Source of the DNA: Acidobacteriota bacterium
GTDB lineage: Bacteria; Acidobacteriota; Blastocatellia; Chloracidobacteriales; JADJPF01
Length of the DNA stretch: 64,000 nucleotides
Direction: 5' to 3'
NCBI GenBank assembly: GCA_016213785.1
Contig: JACQZQ010000077.1
Span: 1-64,000 of the forward strand
The notes under the pieces were generated by a model. It was not told the DNA's origin and searched no databases. It saw only the letters and a list, made by a program, of their open reading frames with translations. Position numbers and translations under genes: made by a program. Position 1 is the stretch's first letter. The number at the start of each line of letters is the position of its first letter. Of the stretch, positions 17,924 to 26,140 are shown in pieces.

Positions 17924-19726
17924 ATGATTGAGTGCAGTAATAAAAATATACATTTATTCTTTAAGTACGTTAAAAGTGAGTTAACAAGAAAAGAAGAGTA
18001 TTCCATTGATCGTCACCTTCAAAGTTGTGAAGACTGTTTATTTAACTTTGCTTATGTAGAGGAAATTTATACAAAAGAACATCTTCTTTCTTCTGATGAA
18101 AAAACTTTATTTATCAAATACCTTTCTGATCCTATCTGGAAAAATGAACTTGAAAAAATAAAGAAAGAAATTAAGCAAGAAATAATAGAAACAATTTATA
18201 AAAACAATATAACAAAATCTGATACAGTATTAACTAGTATAAAATTACAATCTATTGATTCTAATAAAGTAACTCTCAAAAAACCAAAAAATATTTATAA
18301 TACCTATAGCAATTTTCCTAGTAACAATAAATATTTAGCAGTAGCATTTATCCTTATATTTACTAGTCTCTCTACTAGTATCTACTTAGTAATAAATAAA
18401 GACAGTAACCAATCTAATCAATTATCAATAGTTGCTCCTTATTCAATTTCTAGCAATAACAACACTAGCAATTCCATTGGCAATATTTATAAGGAAATTG
18501 CTAATAATAACTCTGTCAGTAATAATCTTTATCAAGAGCTAGACCTAGCGATTGATGAGTATTTAGAGTACCGAGATATTTCTTCTATTAAGAAAGCTAG
18601 AGAGATTGCTACTGAGATTGATAAAAAGCATGGTGATAAGTATGGAATGGATTTAGTTAAGTTTTATGAGTCTGTTTCACCTCAGTTAATAAGTAAATTG
18701 TCCAAAAGTCACCAAAAAATCAAATCATTAATGGCAGAAGTTAATGGAGACTATTACAACAACAAAATAAATCAAGCCAAAGAACTAGAGCAAGAACTAT
18801 TATCAATGGGTGCAATCATTGATGCTTATAAGACAAAACTCTTTATTTCTAAGATGCAGGTTAAAAAACTTGATTTCCAGTCCGCCAAAGTTATTTTTCA
18901 AGAAGGTTTGTCTTTTTCTAATAAAAACAATTACCTTTTATTAAAAGCTTATTTCTTAATGTGGCAATCAAAAAGTGAAAGCGACTTAGCTAATTTTAGT
19001 CAAGCACAAATTGGGCTAGAAGAAGTTATTAGCACTGGCACAGAATTAGGAATTAACGAGTTAGTTGTTAGTTCAACTATCTCGTTAGCCGCAATTTACC
19101 ATCTAACGAATGAAGATAAAAAAGCTTTAGAGCTATCACAAAGTATTTTAGCTAAGCCCTTTTCTTTTACTCAAGAACAAACCATTTCTTTATTACAAAT
19201 AAGTGGAATGTCTGCTTTTAAGTTAAAGTTTTATACTTTAGCAGATACTTATTTTTATAATTCTATTAGTTTATCCAAAAAAATAAACAACGATTTTTTC
19301 TTAGCCTTATCTTATGTTTTTCTAGCAACAACATTAGCTGAAAGACATTACTTTACTAAAGCAGATGACTATTACACAAAAGCTATAACTTTGAGCGAAA
19401 CCATCAAGGATAAAACTAGCAAAATGGATTTATTATCAAGGATAAAAGGCTATCAAGCCAAGAATAAGCTTTTGGCAGGAGAATTTGATCAATCTGCCAA
19501 TTTGTATCAAGAAACTTTAAGAATAATGCAAGCCTTAAAGCTTGAAAACAACTTAGAACTTAGTCAGTTAAATGAAGGCTTAGCAATATGTTTAGAAAAA
19601 ATCTCAGATAGCTCTAAAGCCAAAGAATATTTTGCTAAAGCAAACTATTATAAACAAATTGCCAATGATAAAAATGAAAGTGTTAATTGTTTACTCTCTT
19701 TTCTACCAAACAATTGCAGCTATTAA
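17924..19726 (+). CDS. Anti-sigma-type zinc-finger, transmembrane, TPR-repeat protein
   Basis: The 600-residue product starts with a short zinc-binding domain of the anti-sigma (zf-HC2) type: an early Cys, then HLQSCEDC giving the HxxxCxxC signature at about 32-39. One membrane helix follows at about 143-165 (YLAVAFILIFTSLSTSIYLV), then a Ser/Asn-rich linker and TPR-type helical repeats to the end (for example AEVNGDYYNNKINQAKELEQ and YTLADTYFYNSISLSKKI). A cytoplasmic zinc finger and extracytoplasmic TPR are predicted. Anti-sigma proteins usually sit next to a sigma factor gene, but none is here. The ribosome site is weak (AGGGAA). Confidence 0.75.
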   Translation: MIECSNKNIHLFFKYVKSELTRKEEYSIDRHLQSCEDCLFNFAYVEEIYTKEHLLSSDEKTLFIKYLSDPIWKNELEKIKKEIKQEIIETIYKNNITKSDTVLTSIKLQSIDSNKVTLKKPKNIYNTYSNFPSNNKYLAVAFILIFTSLSTSIYLVINKDSNQSNQLSIVAPYSISSNNNTSNSIGNIYKEIANNNSVSNNLYQELDLAIDEYLEYRDISSIKKAREIATEIDKKHGDKYGMDLVKFYESVSPQLISKLSKSHQKIKSLMAEVNGDYYNNKINQAKELEQELLSMGAIIDAYKTKLFISKMQVKKLDFQSAKVIFQEGLSFSNKNNYLLLKAYFLMWQSKSESDLANFSQAQIGLEEVISTGTELGINELVVSSTISLAAIYHLTNEDKKALELSQSILAKPFSFTQEQTISLLQISGMSAFKLKFYTLADTYFYNSISLSKKINNDFFLALSYVFLATTLAERHYFTKADDYYTKAITLSETIKDKTSKMDLLSRIKGYQAKNKLLAGEFDQSANLYQETLRIMQALKLENNLELSQLNEGLAICLEKISDSSKAKEYFAKANYYKQIANDKNESVNCLLSFLPNNCSY

Positions 19727-19734
19727 AATCAAAA

Positions 19735-20544
19735 TTAATTTATTATTGATTTTCCTAAGACCATTGCACCACAAAGAAAAGGTCTTGGGCTAAGAGTAGC
19801 TTTTTTTACAACAATAGGCATAAACCTAGGAACATCAGTTTTAAGAACATCATAGTAAAAGCCAAAATGGTCAATATTTGCCATCTCTTTAGGTGGTAGA
19901 TTAGTGATATTTATACTGTAAGAAAGATTTGAGGAATAAGGAAGTAGAATGTCTTTACCTAAACCAGTAATGAGTAAAGAATTACCTTTTTCTAAAGTTA
20001 AATGAGCAGCAGGTGCTCCTATCTCTCTCTTAAATGGATGGATTTTACTACCAGTAACAAACTGATATTTATCATCTGTAACATGATCAGTAACAAACTC
20101 TCCTACTTGAAAATTAATCTTGTAGTAAAATTTATCTTCTTTCAAATAAAGTTGTTTTTGAAAAAGGTCATTTTCAATATCTAAACACCAACGAAAATCA
20201 CTAGTATCTTTATTCATATCAGGAGAATAATAACGTGTTGGCTTATGTGGATTGTTAGGCATTGAGATATTTAACACTTTTTTATAAAGATCTTTTCCTT
20301 CAAAATTAGCAATTACTTTTTCTCTACCTTTCTGAACCTCTTTTATTTCAAGTTTAGGAGTATGGTGATGAACATCTAGAATACCATCAGTTACTTTATT
20401 AGGATTGCCAAATGCTATTGTTTGTAAGCCATCAAACATAAACTTTACTTCACATTTATTTGATGCATTTATACCAACATTATTTACCATCATTGTTGCT
20501 ACACATATACACACAAATACCACTAAAATAGATACTTTTTTCAT
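19735..20544 (-). CDS. Secreted protein of unknown function
   Basis: The start is set at MKKVSILVVFV because AAAGGAGAG lies just upstream; the tracked start 12 codons earlier has no such support. Residues 1-26 or so form a typical signal peptide. The mature part (about 240 residues) has beta-rich segments, for example KCEVKFMFDGLQTIAFGNP and APAAHLTLEKGNSLLITGL, and a single Cys early plus others at WCLDI and PFLCG. I do not recognise a family. It is convergent with the zinc-finger/TPR gene, their ends 8 bases apart. Confidence 0.65.
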   Translation of the reverse strand: MKKVSILVVFVCICVATMMVNNVGINASNKCEVKFMFDGLQTIAFGNPNKVTDGILDVHHHTPKLEIKEVQKGREKVIANFEGKDLYKKVLNISMPNNPHKPTRYYSPDMNKDTSDFRWCLDIENDLFQKQLYLKEDKFYYKINFQVGEFVTDHVTDDKYQFVTGSKIHPFKREIGAPAAHLTLEKGNSLLITGLGKDILLPYSSNLSYSINITNLPPKEMANIDHFGFYYDVLKTDVPRFMPIVVKKATLSPRPFLCGAMVLGKSIIN

Positions 20545-20900
20545 ATTTTTCTCTCCTTTAAGAAAGGGGCTATTACCCAACTATTTCTAGACTTATTTTG
20601 ATTAATTAATTATTAACCATTGTGTTTAACTTAACATATCAATATATAAGTTTTTCACGTAATTTATTTACTTATGTATTTTCAATAGCTTACAAGATTT
20701 ATTTTTCAGATCAATTTTAGATTAGTTAACAAAATACTTAATTTTTACTTTCTTATAGTAATTATCTTCTGGAAATACACCTAGTTAGTCTTGCTATATT
20801 ACTAGGAATTATTCTTAGCTAAATATGGAAAATAAAAGTTCTGGAAAGTTAAAGAAAAAAATTGTCTTGCAAATCAATTTAAAACCCAATTTAGTTTTTT

Positions 20901-20956
20901 CTCTTTTTCTCTTTTTCTCTTTTTCTCTTTTTCTCTTTTTCTCTTTTTCTCTTTTT
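20901..20956. repeat. Seven perfect 8 bp tandem repeats (CTCTTTTT)
   Basis: CTCTTTTT is repeated seven times without error and is preceded by a short T-run. It lies in the 617-base spacer (20545-21161) between the secreted-protein gene and the riboswitch leader. The tracked minus-strand ORF over it (20815-21051) is a Lys/Arg/Glu translation of the repeat and not a convincing gene. The repeat is a candidate slippage site. The spacer also holds two palindromes at 21102-21142. Confidence 0.9.
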
Positions 20957-21101
20957 ACATCTTTTCGGTACAGGAAAAAAAATTGCAGATAAGTTTGACA
21001 AACCTCTATAAAATTCAATACACTATCCTGCAAATTAGAAATACAACACACTTACATAAAATAGCCTAGCGAAATTTATGAGCTATTGTGTAACCCTAGT
21101 A

Positions 21102-21142
21102 ATTTTCTAATAGAAAATATATTATGTACTGAAGTACATAAT
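21102..21142. promoter_or_regulatory. Pair of adjacent palindromes upstream of the SAM-II leader
   Basis: ATTTTCT-AAT-AGAAAAT (21102-21118) is followed by ATTATGTACT-GA-AGTACATAAT (21121-21142), both with perfect arms. They lie 20 bases before the riboswitch aptamer, roughly where the methionine operon promoter should be. They could be operators giving transcriptional control on top of the riboswitch. The second could also fold as a hairpin in a longer transcript. Confidence 0.5.
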
Positions 21143-21161
21143 AACGATCTTAATAATTTAT

Positions 21162-21210
21162 ACGTGGCGATTTAAGGCGACTTGCTCCACATAAAAAACA
21201 GCTAAAGAAC
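21162..21210 (+). promoter_or_regulatory. SAM-II riboswitch aptamer
   Basis: The sequence contains all the conserved SAM-II elements in order: P1 left arm GTGG, GATTTAA, CTTGC, P1 right arm CCAC, an A-rich linker (ATAAAAAACA) and GCTAAA. The last part is followed by CC, which can pair with the GG after GATTTAA to form the pseudoknot. In the known alphaproteobacterial examples this pairing is CC with GG, so the bases are swapped here while pairing is kept. The switch binds S-adenosylmethionine and lowers expression of the downstream methionine genes. The position, about 125 bases before a cystathionine gamma-synthase-type gene, fits perfectly. Confidence 0.9.
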
Positions 21211-21335
21211 CATTTGATCTCATCAAATTCCTTTCAATAAAGGAGATCTCATGCATTCTTAGCGTGAGATACTTCTTGCGCTAAAAAAGCTGCCAATTAG
21301 CCTTTCCTCGCCATGCAGACTTAAAGGAGACTGCA
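21211..21335 (+). promoter_or_regulatory. Expression platform of the SAM-II leader with a three-codon ORF
   Basis: Downstream of the aptamer are consecutive hairpins: ATTTGAT-CTC-ATCAAAT, TCCTTT-CAAT-AAAGGA (covers an AAGGAG) and ATCTCATGC-ATTCTTA-GCGTGAGAT. The sequence GATCTCAT occurs twice (21216 and 21245) and each copy can pair with the single GTGAGATAC, so two exclusive folds are possible. AAAGGAG followed five bases later by ATG-CAT-TCT-TAG is a complete mini-ORF (MHS). The operon's own AAAGGAG lies in a loop closed by TGCAG/CTGCA just before the ATG. Control at translation initiation is inferred. Confidence 0.55.
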
Positions 21336-22511
21336 ATGGCAAATAATTACAAACTTACCAATGAATACTATTCTCTAGATACAGTGGCTCTTCATTCAGG
21401 TACAGAACCAGACCCAACAACAGGTTCTATTCTTACCCCTATTTACCAAACAACTACTTATCGTCAAGAGGCAGTAGGTGTACATAAAGGTTTCACTTAC
21501 AGCCGAGCTAGTAACCCTACAGTTACAGCATTAGAAAAACGTCTAGCCGCTATAGAAGGTGCATCATTTGCTACTTGCTATGCTACAGGATTAGCAGCAA
21601 CTACGGCATTATGTCTAGCAGTACTTAAATCAGGTGATCGTGTGATTGTTTCACAAGCAGTTTATGGTGGAACAGTAAGGTTATTGCGTCAAATATTTTT
21701 TAAGTTTGGCGTAGAAGCAGATTTTGTAGATACATCTAATATAGAAGCGCTTTCTCTAGCTTTAACTCGGCCAACTCGTTTTATCTTTATTGAAACACCA
21801 GCAAATCCTACTCTTAAGCTTACCGACATAGCTTTAGTAGCAGGTCTTGCCCATAAAGTAGGCGCTTTACTAATTGTTGATAACACACTTCTAACGCCTG
21901 TGCTTCAACGGCCTTTTGAGTTTGGAGCCGATATTGTTTTACATTCTACTACTAAATTTATTGAAGGCCATAATGCTACAGTTGGAGGAGCATTAATTAC
22001 TAATGATCCAGAATTACAAGAACTCTTTACTTTAACACGAACTGCAACAGGCGTTATTCAGGCACCTTTCCCTGCTTGGTTAACACTTCAAGGGGTTAAA
22101 ACACTTCCCCTTCGTATGATACGCCATTCAGAAAATGCTCTACAAATTGCTAGATTTCTAGAAAAACATCCAAAAATAAGTAATTTAGCTTATCCTGGCT
22201 TAGAATCCTTTCCTCAATATGAGCTAGCTAAACGTCAACAACGAACTGGTGGAGCACTTATCACATTTGAAGTAGTTGGTGGTGTTAAAGCAGGTATTCA
22301 GCTAATGAACTCTGTACACTTATGTGCTTTAGCTGAAAACTTAGGCTCAGCAGAAACTCTTATTACTCATCCTGTTTCAATGACACATGCTTCAGTTCCA
22401 GTAGAACAGCGAGTTGCAGCAGGTATTACTGATGGTCTAGTAAGATTATCAGTAGGATTAGAGTGCCCAAATGATGTAATTAACGACCTTAAACAAGCCT
22501 TGTGCAAATAA
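21336..22511 (+). CDS. Cystathionine gamma-synthase / O-acylhomoserine sulfhydrylase family enzyme
   Basis: This is a PLP enzyme of the Cys/Met transsulfuration family, 391 residues, the normal length. Visible are YSRASNPTV (substrate and phosphate binding), the PLP-stacking region CYATGLAATTALC, the DNTLLTPV Asp that binds the PLP ring nitrogen, and the PLP lysine in HSTTKFIEGHN. Family members join an activated homoserine to cysteine or sulfide to make cystathionine or homocysteine; sequence alone does not separate these. AAAGGAG precedes the start. The SAM-II leader in front and the fused kinase/PLP gene 21 bases behind show that it acts in methionine synthesis. MetB or MetY/MetZ are the likely names. 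Confidence 0.9.
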   Translation: MANNYKLTNEYYSLDTVALHSGTEPDPTTGSILTPIYQTTTYRQEAVGVHKGFTYSRASNPTVTALEKRLAAIEGASFATCYATGLAATTALCLAVLKSGDRVIVSQAVYGGTVRLLRQIFFKFGVEADFVDTSNIEALSLALTRPTRFIFIETPANPTLKLTDIALVAGLAHKVGALLIVDNTLLTPVLQRPFEFGADIVLHSTTKFIEGHNATVGGALITNDPELQELFTLTRTATGVIQAPFPAWLTLQGVKTLPLRMIRHSENALQIARFLEKHPKISNLAYPGLESFPQYELAKRQQRTGGALITFEVVGGVKAGIQLMNSVHLCALAENLGSAETLITHPVSMTHASVPVEQRVAAGITDGLVRLSVGLECPNDVINDLKQALCK

Positions 22512-22532
22512 TAAAACTAGGAGGATATAACT

Positions 22533-24494
22533 TTGTTTACAACATCTAGGTTACTTATCTTAAAATTTGGTAGTTCAGTACTGCGTTCAGAAACAGATCT
22601 TCCCCAAGTAGTGCAAGAGATATATCATGTTTGGCGTGGTGGAAATAAGGTTTTAGTAGTAGTTTCAGCATTTGGTAATACAACAGACACGCTTTTACAA
22701 CGAGCTTATAATCTTTGTAAAGAACCTGAACCTATCGCACTAGCAAACTTACTAGCAACCGGAGAAACTACCGCATCCATTTTACTTGGGCTTGCATTAA
22801 ATAAGGCTGGTATTGCAACTAAAACTTTAGACGCTACTCAAGCAGGACTAGTTACTACAGAAAATCCTTTAGACTCAGAACTTATCTCTGCAAATACTGA
22901 ATATATTCAAAAAGAGCTAGAAAATTTTGTTGTTGTTATACCTGGTTTTATTGGTAAAGATAGCAGAGGAAATACTACTCTATTAGGCCGAGGTGGCTCT
23001 GATTTTACAGCAATTTTTCTTAGCCAACAATTAAAGGGGCATTGTATCTTAGTTAAAGATGTTGATGGTCTTTATACTAGCGATCCTGCTCTAGTAGAGT
23101 CTCAAGCATTACGTTTTTCTAAAGTTAAATGGGAAACAGCCTGCGAAATTGGAGGCAAAGTAGTACAATCTAAAGCTGTTCAATTTGCTGCTAGTCAAGG
23201 GCTTTCATTTACAATAAAATCTATAAACTCTAATGAAGGTACAGAAGTAGGCTTAGGCCCAGATCAATTCTTTCCCCTTAAACCTTTAACCTTATCTAAG
23301 GAAAATAAACACATAAAAATCCCTACTTGTTGTGTGCATATTAACCTAGAAAATACTTCTTATAATGATCTTTACAACCCTTCTGTTCCACCAATTTACC
23401 AAACTGCAACTTTTCGCCAAACTTCAGCTACAAAATTTGGGGCTTATGATTACTCTCGTACAGCAAACCCAACTCGTACACTATTAGAAGAACAACTTGC
23501 TCAACTAGAAGGAGGAAGTTATGCAAGTGCCTTTTCTAGCGGTATGGCAGCCTTAACTGCTCTTACAAGATTAGTTAAACCTGGAGAGGAAATAATTGCA
23601 AGTAACGATCTTTATGGAGGAACTGTAAGACTGCTAAATCAATTACTTACACATTATGCTATTGGTATACATTATGTAGATACTAGTAATATTGCAGAAA
23701 TAGCTAAAGCACTTAATCCAAAAACAAAGTTGATCATTGTAGAAACCCCAACAAATCCTTTTCTAAGAATTTGCGATATTAGAGCAATTGCACAGCTAGC
23801 TAAAAATGCTGGTGTATTACTTGCTGTTGATAATTCTATGCTCTCTCCTTGTTTTCAACAGCCTTTAAGACTAGGTGCAGATATAGTAGTACATTCTGCA
23901 ACTAAATTCCTTGGTGGGCATGGTGATTTAATTGCAGGTGCAGTAATTACAAGTAATGCAGAATTAAACCGCAAAATAGCTTTTCAACAAAATGCCGAAG
24001 GGTCAGGTCTTAGCCCTTTTGAATCCTGGCTTTTGATGAGGGGCATTAAAACACTGGCATTAAGAGCAGAAAAACAAAATATATCTGCTAGAAAAGTAGC
24101 AGAATATCTAAATAATCATCCTTTAGTAAAAAAGGTTTATTATCCAGGATTATCTACTCATTCTGGTTATGATATTCATCGCCAACAAGCAACAGGCGAT
24201 GGTGCAGTAATTAGTTTTACTAGTAACAATAAAGACTTTTCTGAACGAATAGTTCAACAAACTAAACTCTTTAGTACTGCTGTAAGTTTTGGTTCTGTTT
24301 ATTCAACAATAAGTTTGCCTTATAATATGTCTCACTTAAGTATTCCCTTAGAGCTTAAAAACCAGCTTGCCCCTCCATCTGACCTAGTACGAATATCTGT
24401 AGGAATTGAAGATGTTGAAGATCTTATGGAAGATTTGGACGAAGCTATTCGTCTAGCACTAGAGGAAGATGCTACACCTTTGCTTGCTCTTTAA
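22533..24494 (+). CDS. Fusion of aspartate kinase (no ACT domains) and cystathionine beta-lyase/gamma-synthase family enzyme
   Basis: The TTG start is supported by AGGAGG eight bases upstream. Residues about 1-245 are an aspartate kinase catalytic domain: LILKFGSSVL (lysine loop), LATGETTAS, VVIPGFIGKD, LLGRGGSDFTA and VKDVDGLYTSDPALV (nucleotide site). The regulatory ACT pair that normally follows is absent. After a short linker, residues about 275-650 are a complete transsulfuration PLP enzyme: YDYSRTANPTRTLLE, VDNSMLSP and PLP lysine in HSATKFLGGHG. The kinase makes aspartyl phosphate at the head of the pathway. The lyase half probably converts cystathionine to homocysteine. I know of no such fusion as a standard architecture. 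Loss of ACT domains would remove lysine/threonine feedback and leave control to the riboswitch (inference). Confidence 0.88.
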   Translation: MFTTSRLLILKFGSSVLRSETDLPQVVQEIYHVWRGGNKVLVVVSAFGNTTDTLLQRAYNLCKEPEPIALANLLATGETTASILLGLALNKAGIATKTLDATQAGLVTTENPLDSELISANTEYIQKELENFVVVIPGFIGKDSRGNTTLLGRGGSDFTAIFLSQQLKGHCILVKDVDGLYTSDPALVESQALRFSKVKWETACEIGGKVVQSKAVQFAASQGLSFTIKSINSNEGTEVGLGPDQFFPLKPLTLSKENKHIKIPTCCVHINLENTSYNDLYNPSVPPIYQTATFRQTSATKFGAYDYSRTANPTRTLLEEQLAQLEGGSYASAFSSGMAALTALTRLVKPGEEIIASNDLYGGTVRLLNQLLTHYAIGIHYVDTSNIAEIAKALNPKTKLIIVETPTNPFLRICDIRAIAQLAKNAGVLLAVDNSMLSPCFQQPLRLGADIVVHSATKFLGGHGDLIAGAVITSNAELNRKIAFQQNAEGSGLSPFESWLLMRGIKTLALRAEKQNISARKVAEYLNNHPLVKKVYYPGLSTHSGYDIHRQQATGDGAVISFTSNNKDFSERIVQQTKLFSTAVSFGSVYSTISLPYNMSHLSIPLELKNQLAPPSDLVRISVGIEDVEDLMEDLDEAIRLALEEDATPLLAL

Positions 24495-24508
24495 TTGTTA
24501 TAATTTTA

Positions 24509-24597
24509 GGTCGTGTTGTGAAAAAGTTGATACTAGATTTCTATATCCATTTAATAAAAGGCTGCAACTAAATTGCCAACTTTACTGCAACACGACC
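24509..24597. mobile_element. 89 bp inverted-repeat element (MITE-like or bidirectional terminator)
   Basis: The ends are GGTCGTGTTG-x6-AGTTG and its near-complement CAACT-x6-CAACACGACC, about 15 of 21 positions matched, enclosing 47 bases with no ORF. The element fits exactly between two convergent genes. Terminal repeats that begin GG and contain TGTTG recall ends of some insertion sequences, so it may be a miniature non-autonomous element. No target-site duplication is obvious. It may also work as a terminator for both genes. Confidence 0.45.
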
Positions 24598-24601
24598 GTT
24601 C

Positions 24602-26131
24602 TTAAGAAGCATAGTAAGCATAATCTGGGTATGATAAGACACTGAATACTTCTTTCAATGAATAAATAGTAAAAAAACAAGCTCCCAATACAAAACCTAA
24701 TGAAGCATAATAACTATCAAAAATATGACTAAAAAAGTAACCTAAAAATAAATTTATTAAAAATCCAGGTATTATTGCTTTTAATACTAAAATAGGTCGA
24801 GCAAGACTAAATAAAATCATGCTATTTAATAAGCCTAATGTAAAAATAAAATACCCTACTAAGCCAATAATAGCTACTTCAATTGTTTTACTAGTCAAAA
24901 TATATTTATTAGAAAAATAGGAAATTACCATACTTCCTAATATCAAATATAGAGAAAAAATTGCTATATTTATCAAGAAATAATATCTATATAAGTTCTT
25001 TGATAAATCTTGGATATTATCTTTAGAAACTATTTCTGTTTTTTTATACCAGTAGTGCATAAATTTATAATGCATATATTCAGTAATAGCAATTAAGACT
25101 AAAAAATTTAACAAGGCTAGATCCATCCCTGTTTTATACTCTAAATTTATTGCAAAATTTAGTCCTGAGGAAAAAGAAATAGCTGAACCTGCACTAATTC
25201 GATCTGCAAAGAGAAAACTAAAATATATTACTCCATAAGAAAAATAAGGGATTAAAGTATAAAAAAGTAAAGCAATCCTAGGCATCTGCATTTTTATATT
25301 ATCCTTATTTTTAAGACTAAACTTAAAACGCACTGCCAGTAGTCCAAAAATTAGAGATAAACTAAAAATCAAAGCTATAATCTGTCCAATAAAGGCACTT
25401 ACTCTTAAATAAATTAGCACTACATAAAGTAAACCACTAAGGAGAAAAATTAGGGGAATATGCCACACAGGTTTTTTTAGAGAAATTACCCCACATAGCA
25501 TCCAGATTAAGCTTAAAATTAAATAATAAATAGCTGAAACAATTAAATAATTATCTGGAAATAAGCTACGATAAAATCCAAATAATAGCCCTATAAACCC
25601 TATAACTATACTAATAAAAAGCCCAATAATTACAAATTGCCCACAGGCTTTTTTTGCTAATTCTATTTCTCCTAAATTAATATAAATTTGCCCTTGTCTA
25701 GAAATTATTTGAATAAAGCCCCCACCAATAATTAAACTCATCATCAAAGCTAAACTCAAGGGCGCAGCTAAATCAGGAGGTAAAACTAAGAATTTATTAT
25801 TGTAGTCGCTATGTTCAAAAATAAACATTGCTATCCAAGGAATAGCATAAATAAAACTGTGAGAAAATTGTTCTAAAAAATATTGAAGTTCTGTATAAAA
25901 AATATTGAATAAAGAATTATTTTCCTTAGGTTTTGTAGGAAACTCTTTATCAATAAGCTCATAAATATTTTGTGCAAGGGCTAGGACGTTTGGAAAACCA
26001 AATTCTGTTTGGACAATATAATCAGTATAACCTAGAGATTCTATAATAGCAGTAACTTCCCAATAGTTTAATGGGTAAGGATTAATGCTAATAACACTTT
26101 TAGTTATTTCTAGTAACTTATTTTGCTGCAT
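24602..26131 (-). CDS. Polytopic membrane protein, possibly MOP-superfamily (PelG-like)
   Basis: The protein is 509 residues with about 80 soluble N-terminal residues and then about 12 hydrophobic helices. A charged segment in the middle (SFLFADRISAGSA, then LEYKTGMDLALLNFL) resembles the place in PelG, a polysaccharide-export membrane protein, where an Asp-Arg/Lys pair interrupts a helix and a Tyr-Glu/Lys helix follows. That likeness is weak and comes from memory of the family, so only 'membrane transporter-like' is safe. The gene starts 9 bases after the aceK stop, so the two are probably cotranscribed. No Pel or other polysaccharide genes are next to it. Confidence 0.55.
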   Translation of the reverse strand: MQQNKLLEITKSVISINPYPLNYWEVTAIIESLGYTDYIVQTEFGFPNVLALAQNIYELIDKEFPTKPKENNSLFNIFYTELQYFLEQFSHSFIYAIPWIAMFIFEHSDYNNKFLVLPPDLAAPLSLALMMSLIIGGGFIQIISRQGQIYINLGEIELAKKACGQFVIIGLFISIVIGFIGLLFGFYRSLFPDNYLIVSAIYYLILSLIWMLCGVISLKKPVWHIPLIFLLSGLLYVVLIYLRVSAFIGQIIALIFSLSLIFGLLAVRFKFSLKNKDNIKMQMPRIALLFYTLIPYFSYGVIYFSFLFADRISAGSAISFSSGLNFAINLEYKTGMDLALLNFLVLIAITEYMHYKFMHYWYKKTEIVSKDNIQDLSKNLYRYYFLINIAIFSLYLILGSMVISYFSNKYILTSKTIEVAIIGLVGYFIFTLGLLNSMILFSLARPILVLKAIIPGFLINLFLGYFFSHIFDSYYASLGFVLGACFFTIYSLKEVFSVLSYPDYAYYAS

Positions 26132-26140
26132 TTACAGAAT

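Noticed and set aside
20901-20956. Possible CRISPR array (also the repeats at 12701, 37413 and 49441)
   Set aside because: The repeats are 8-11 bp, directly abutting, with no spacers and no cas genes.
20815-21051. Tracked minus-strand ORF of 78 residues
   Set aside because: Its body is the translation of the (CTCTTTTT)7 repeat (KREKEKKRKREK), with no ribosome site and no domain.
21263-21295. Second SAM aptamer (SAM-II/SAM-V tandem) downstream of the first
   Set aside because: CTTGCGCTAAAAAAGC looks similar to part of the aptamer, but the GATTT and P1 parts are missing; chance similarity is more likely.
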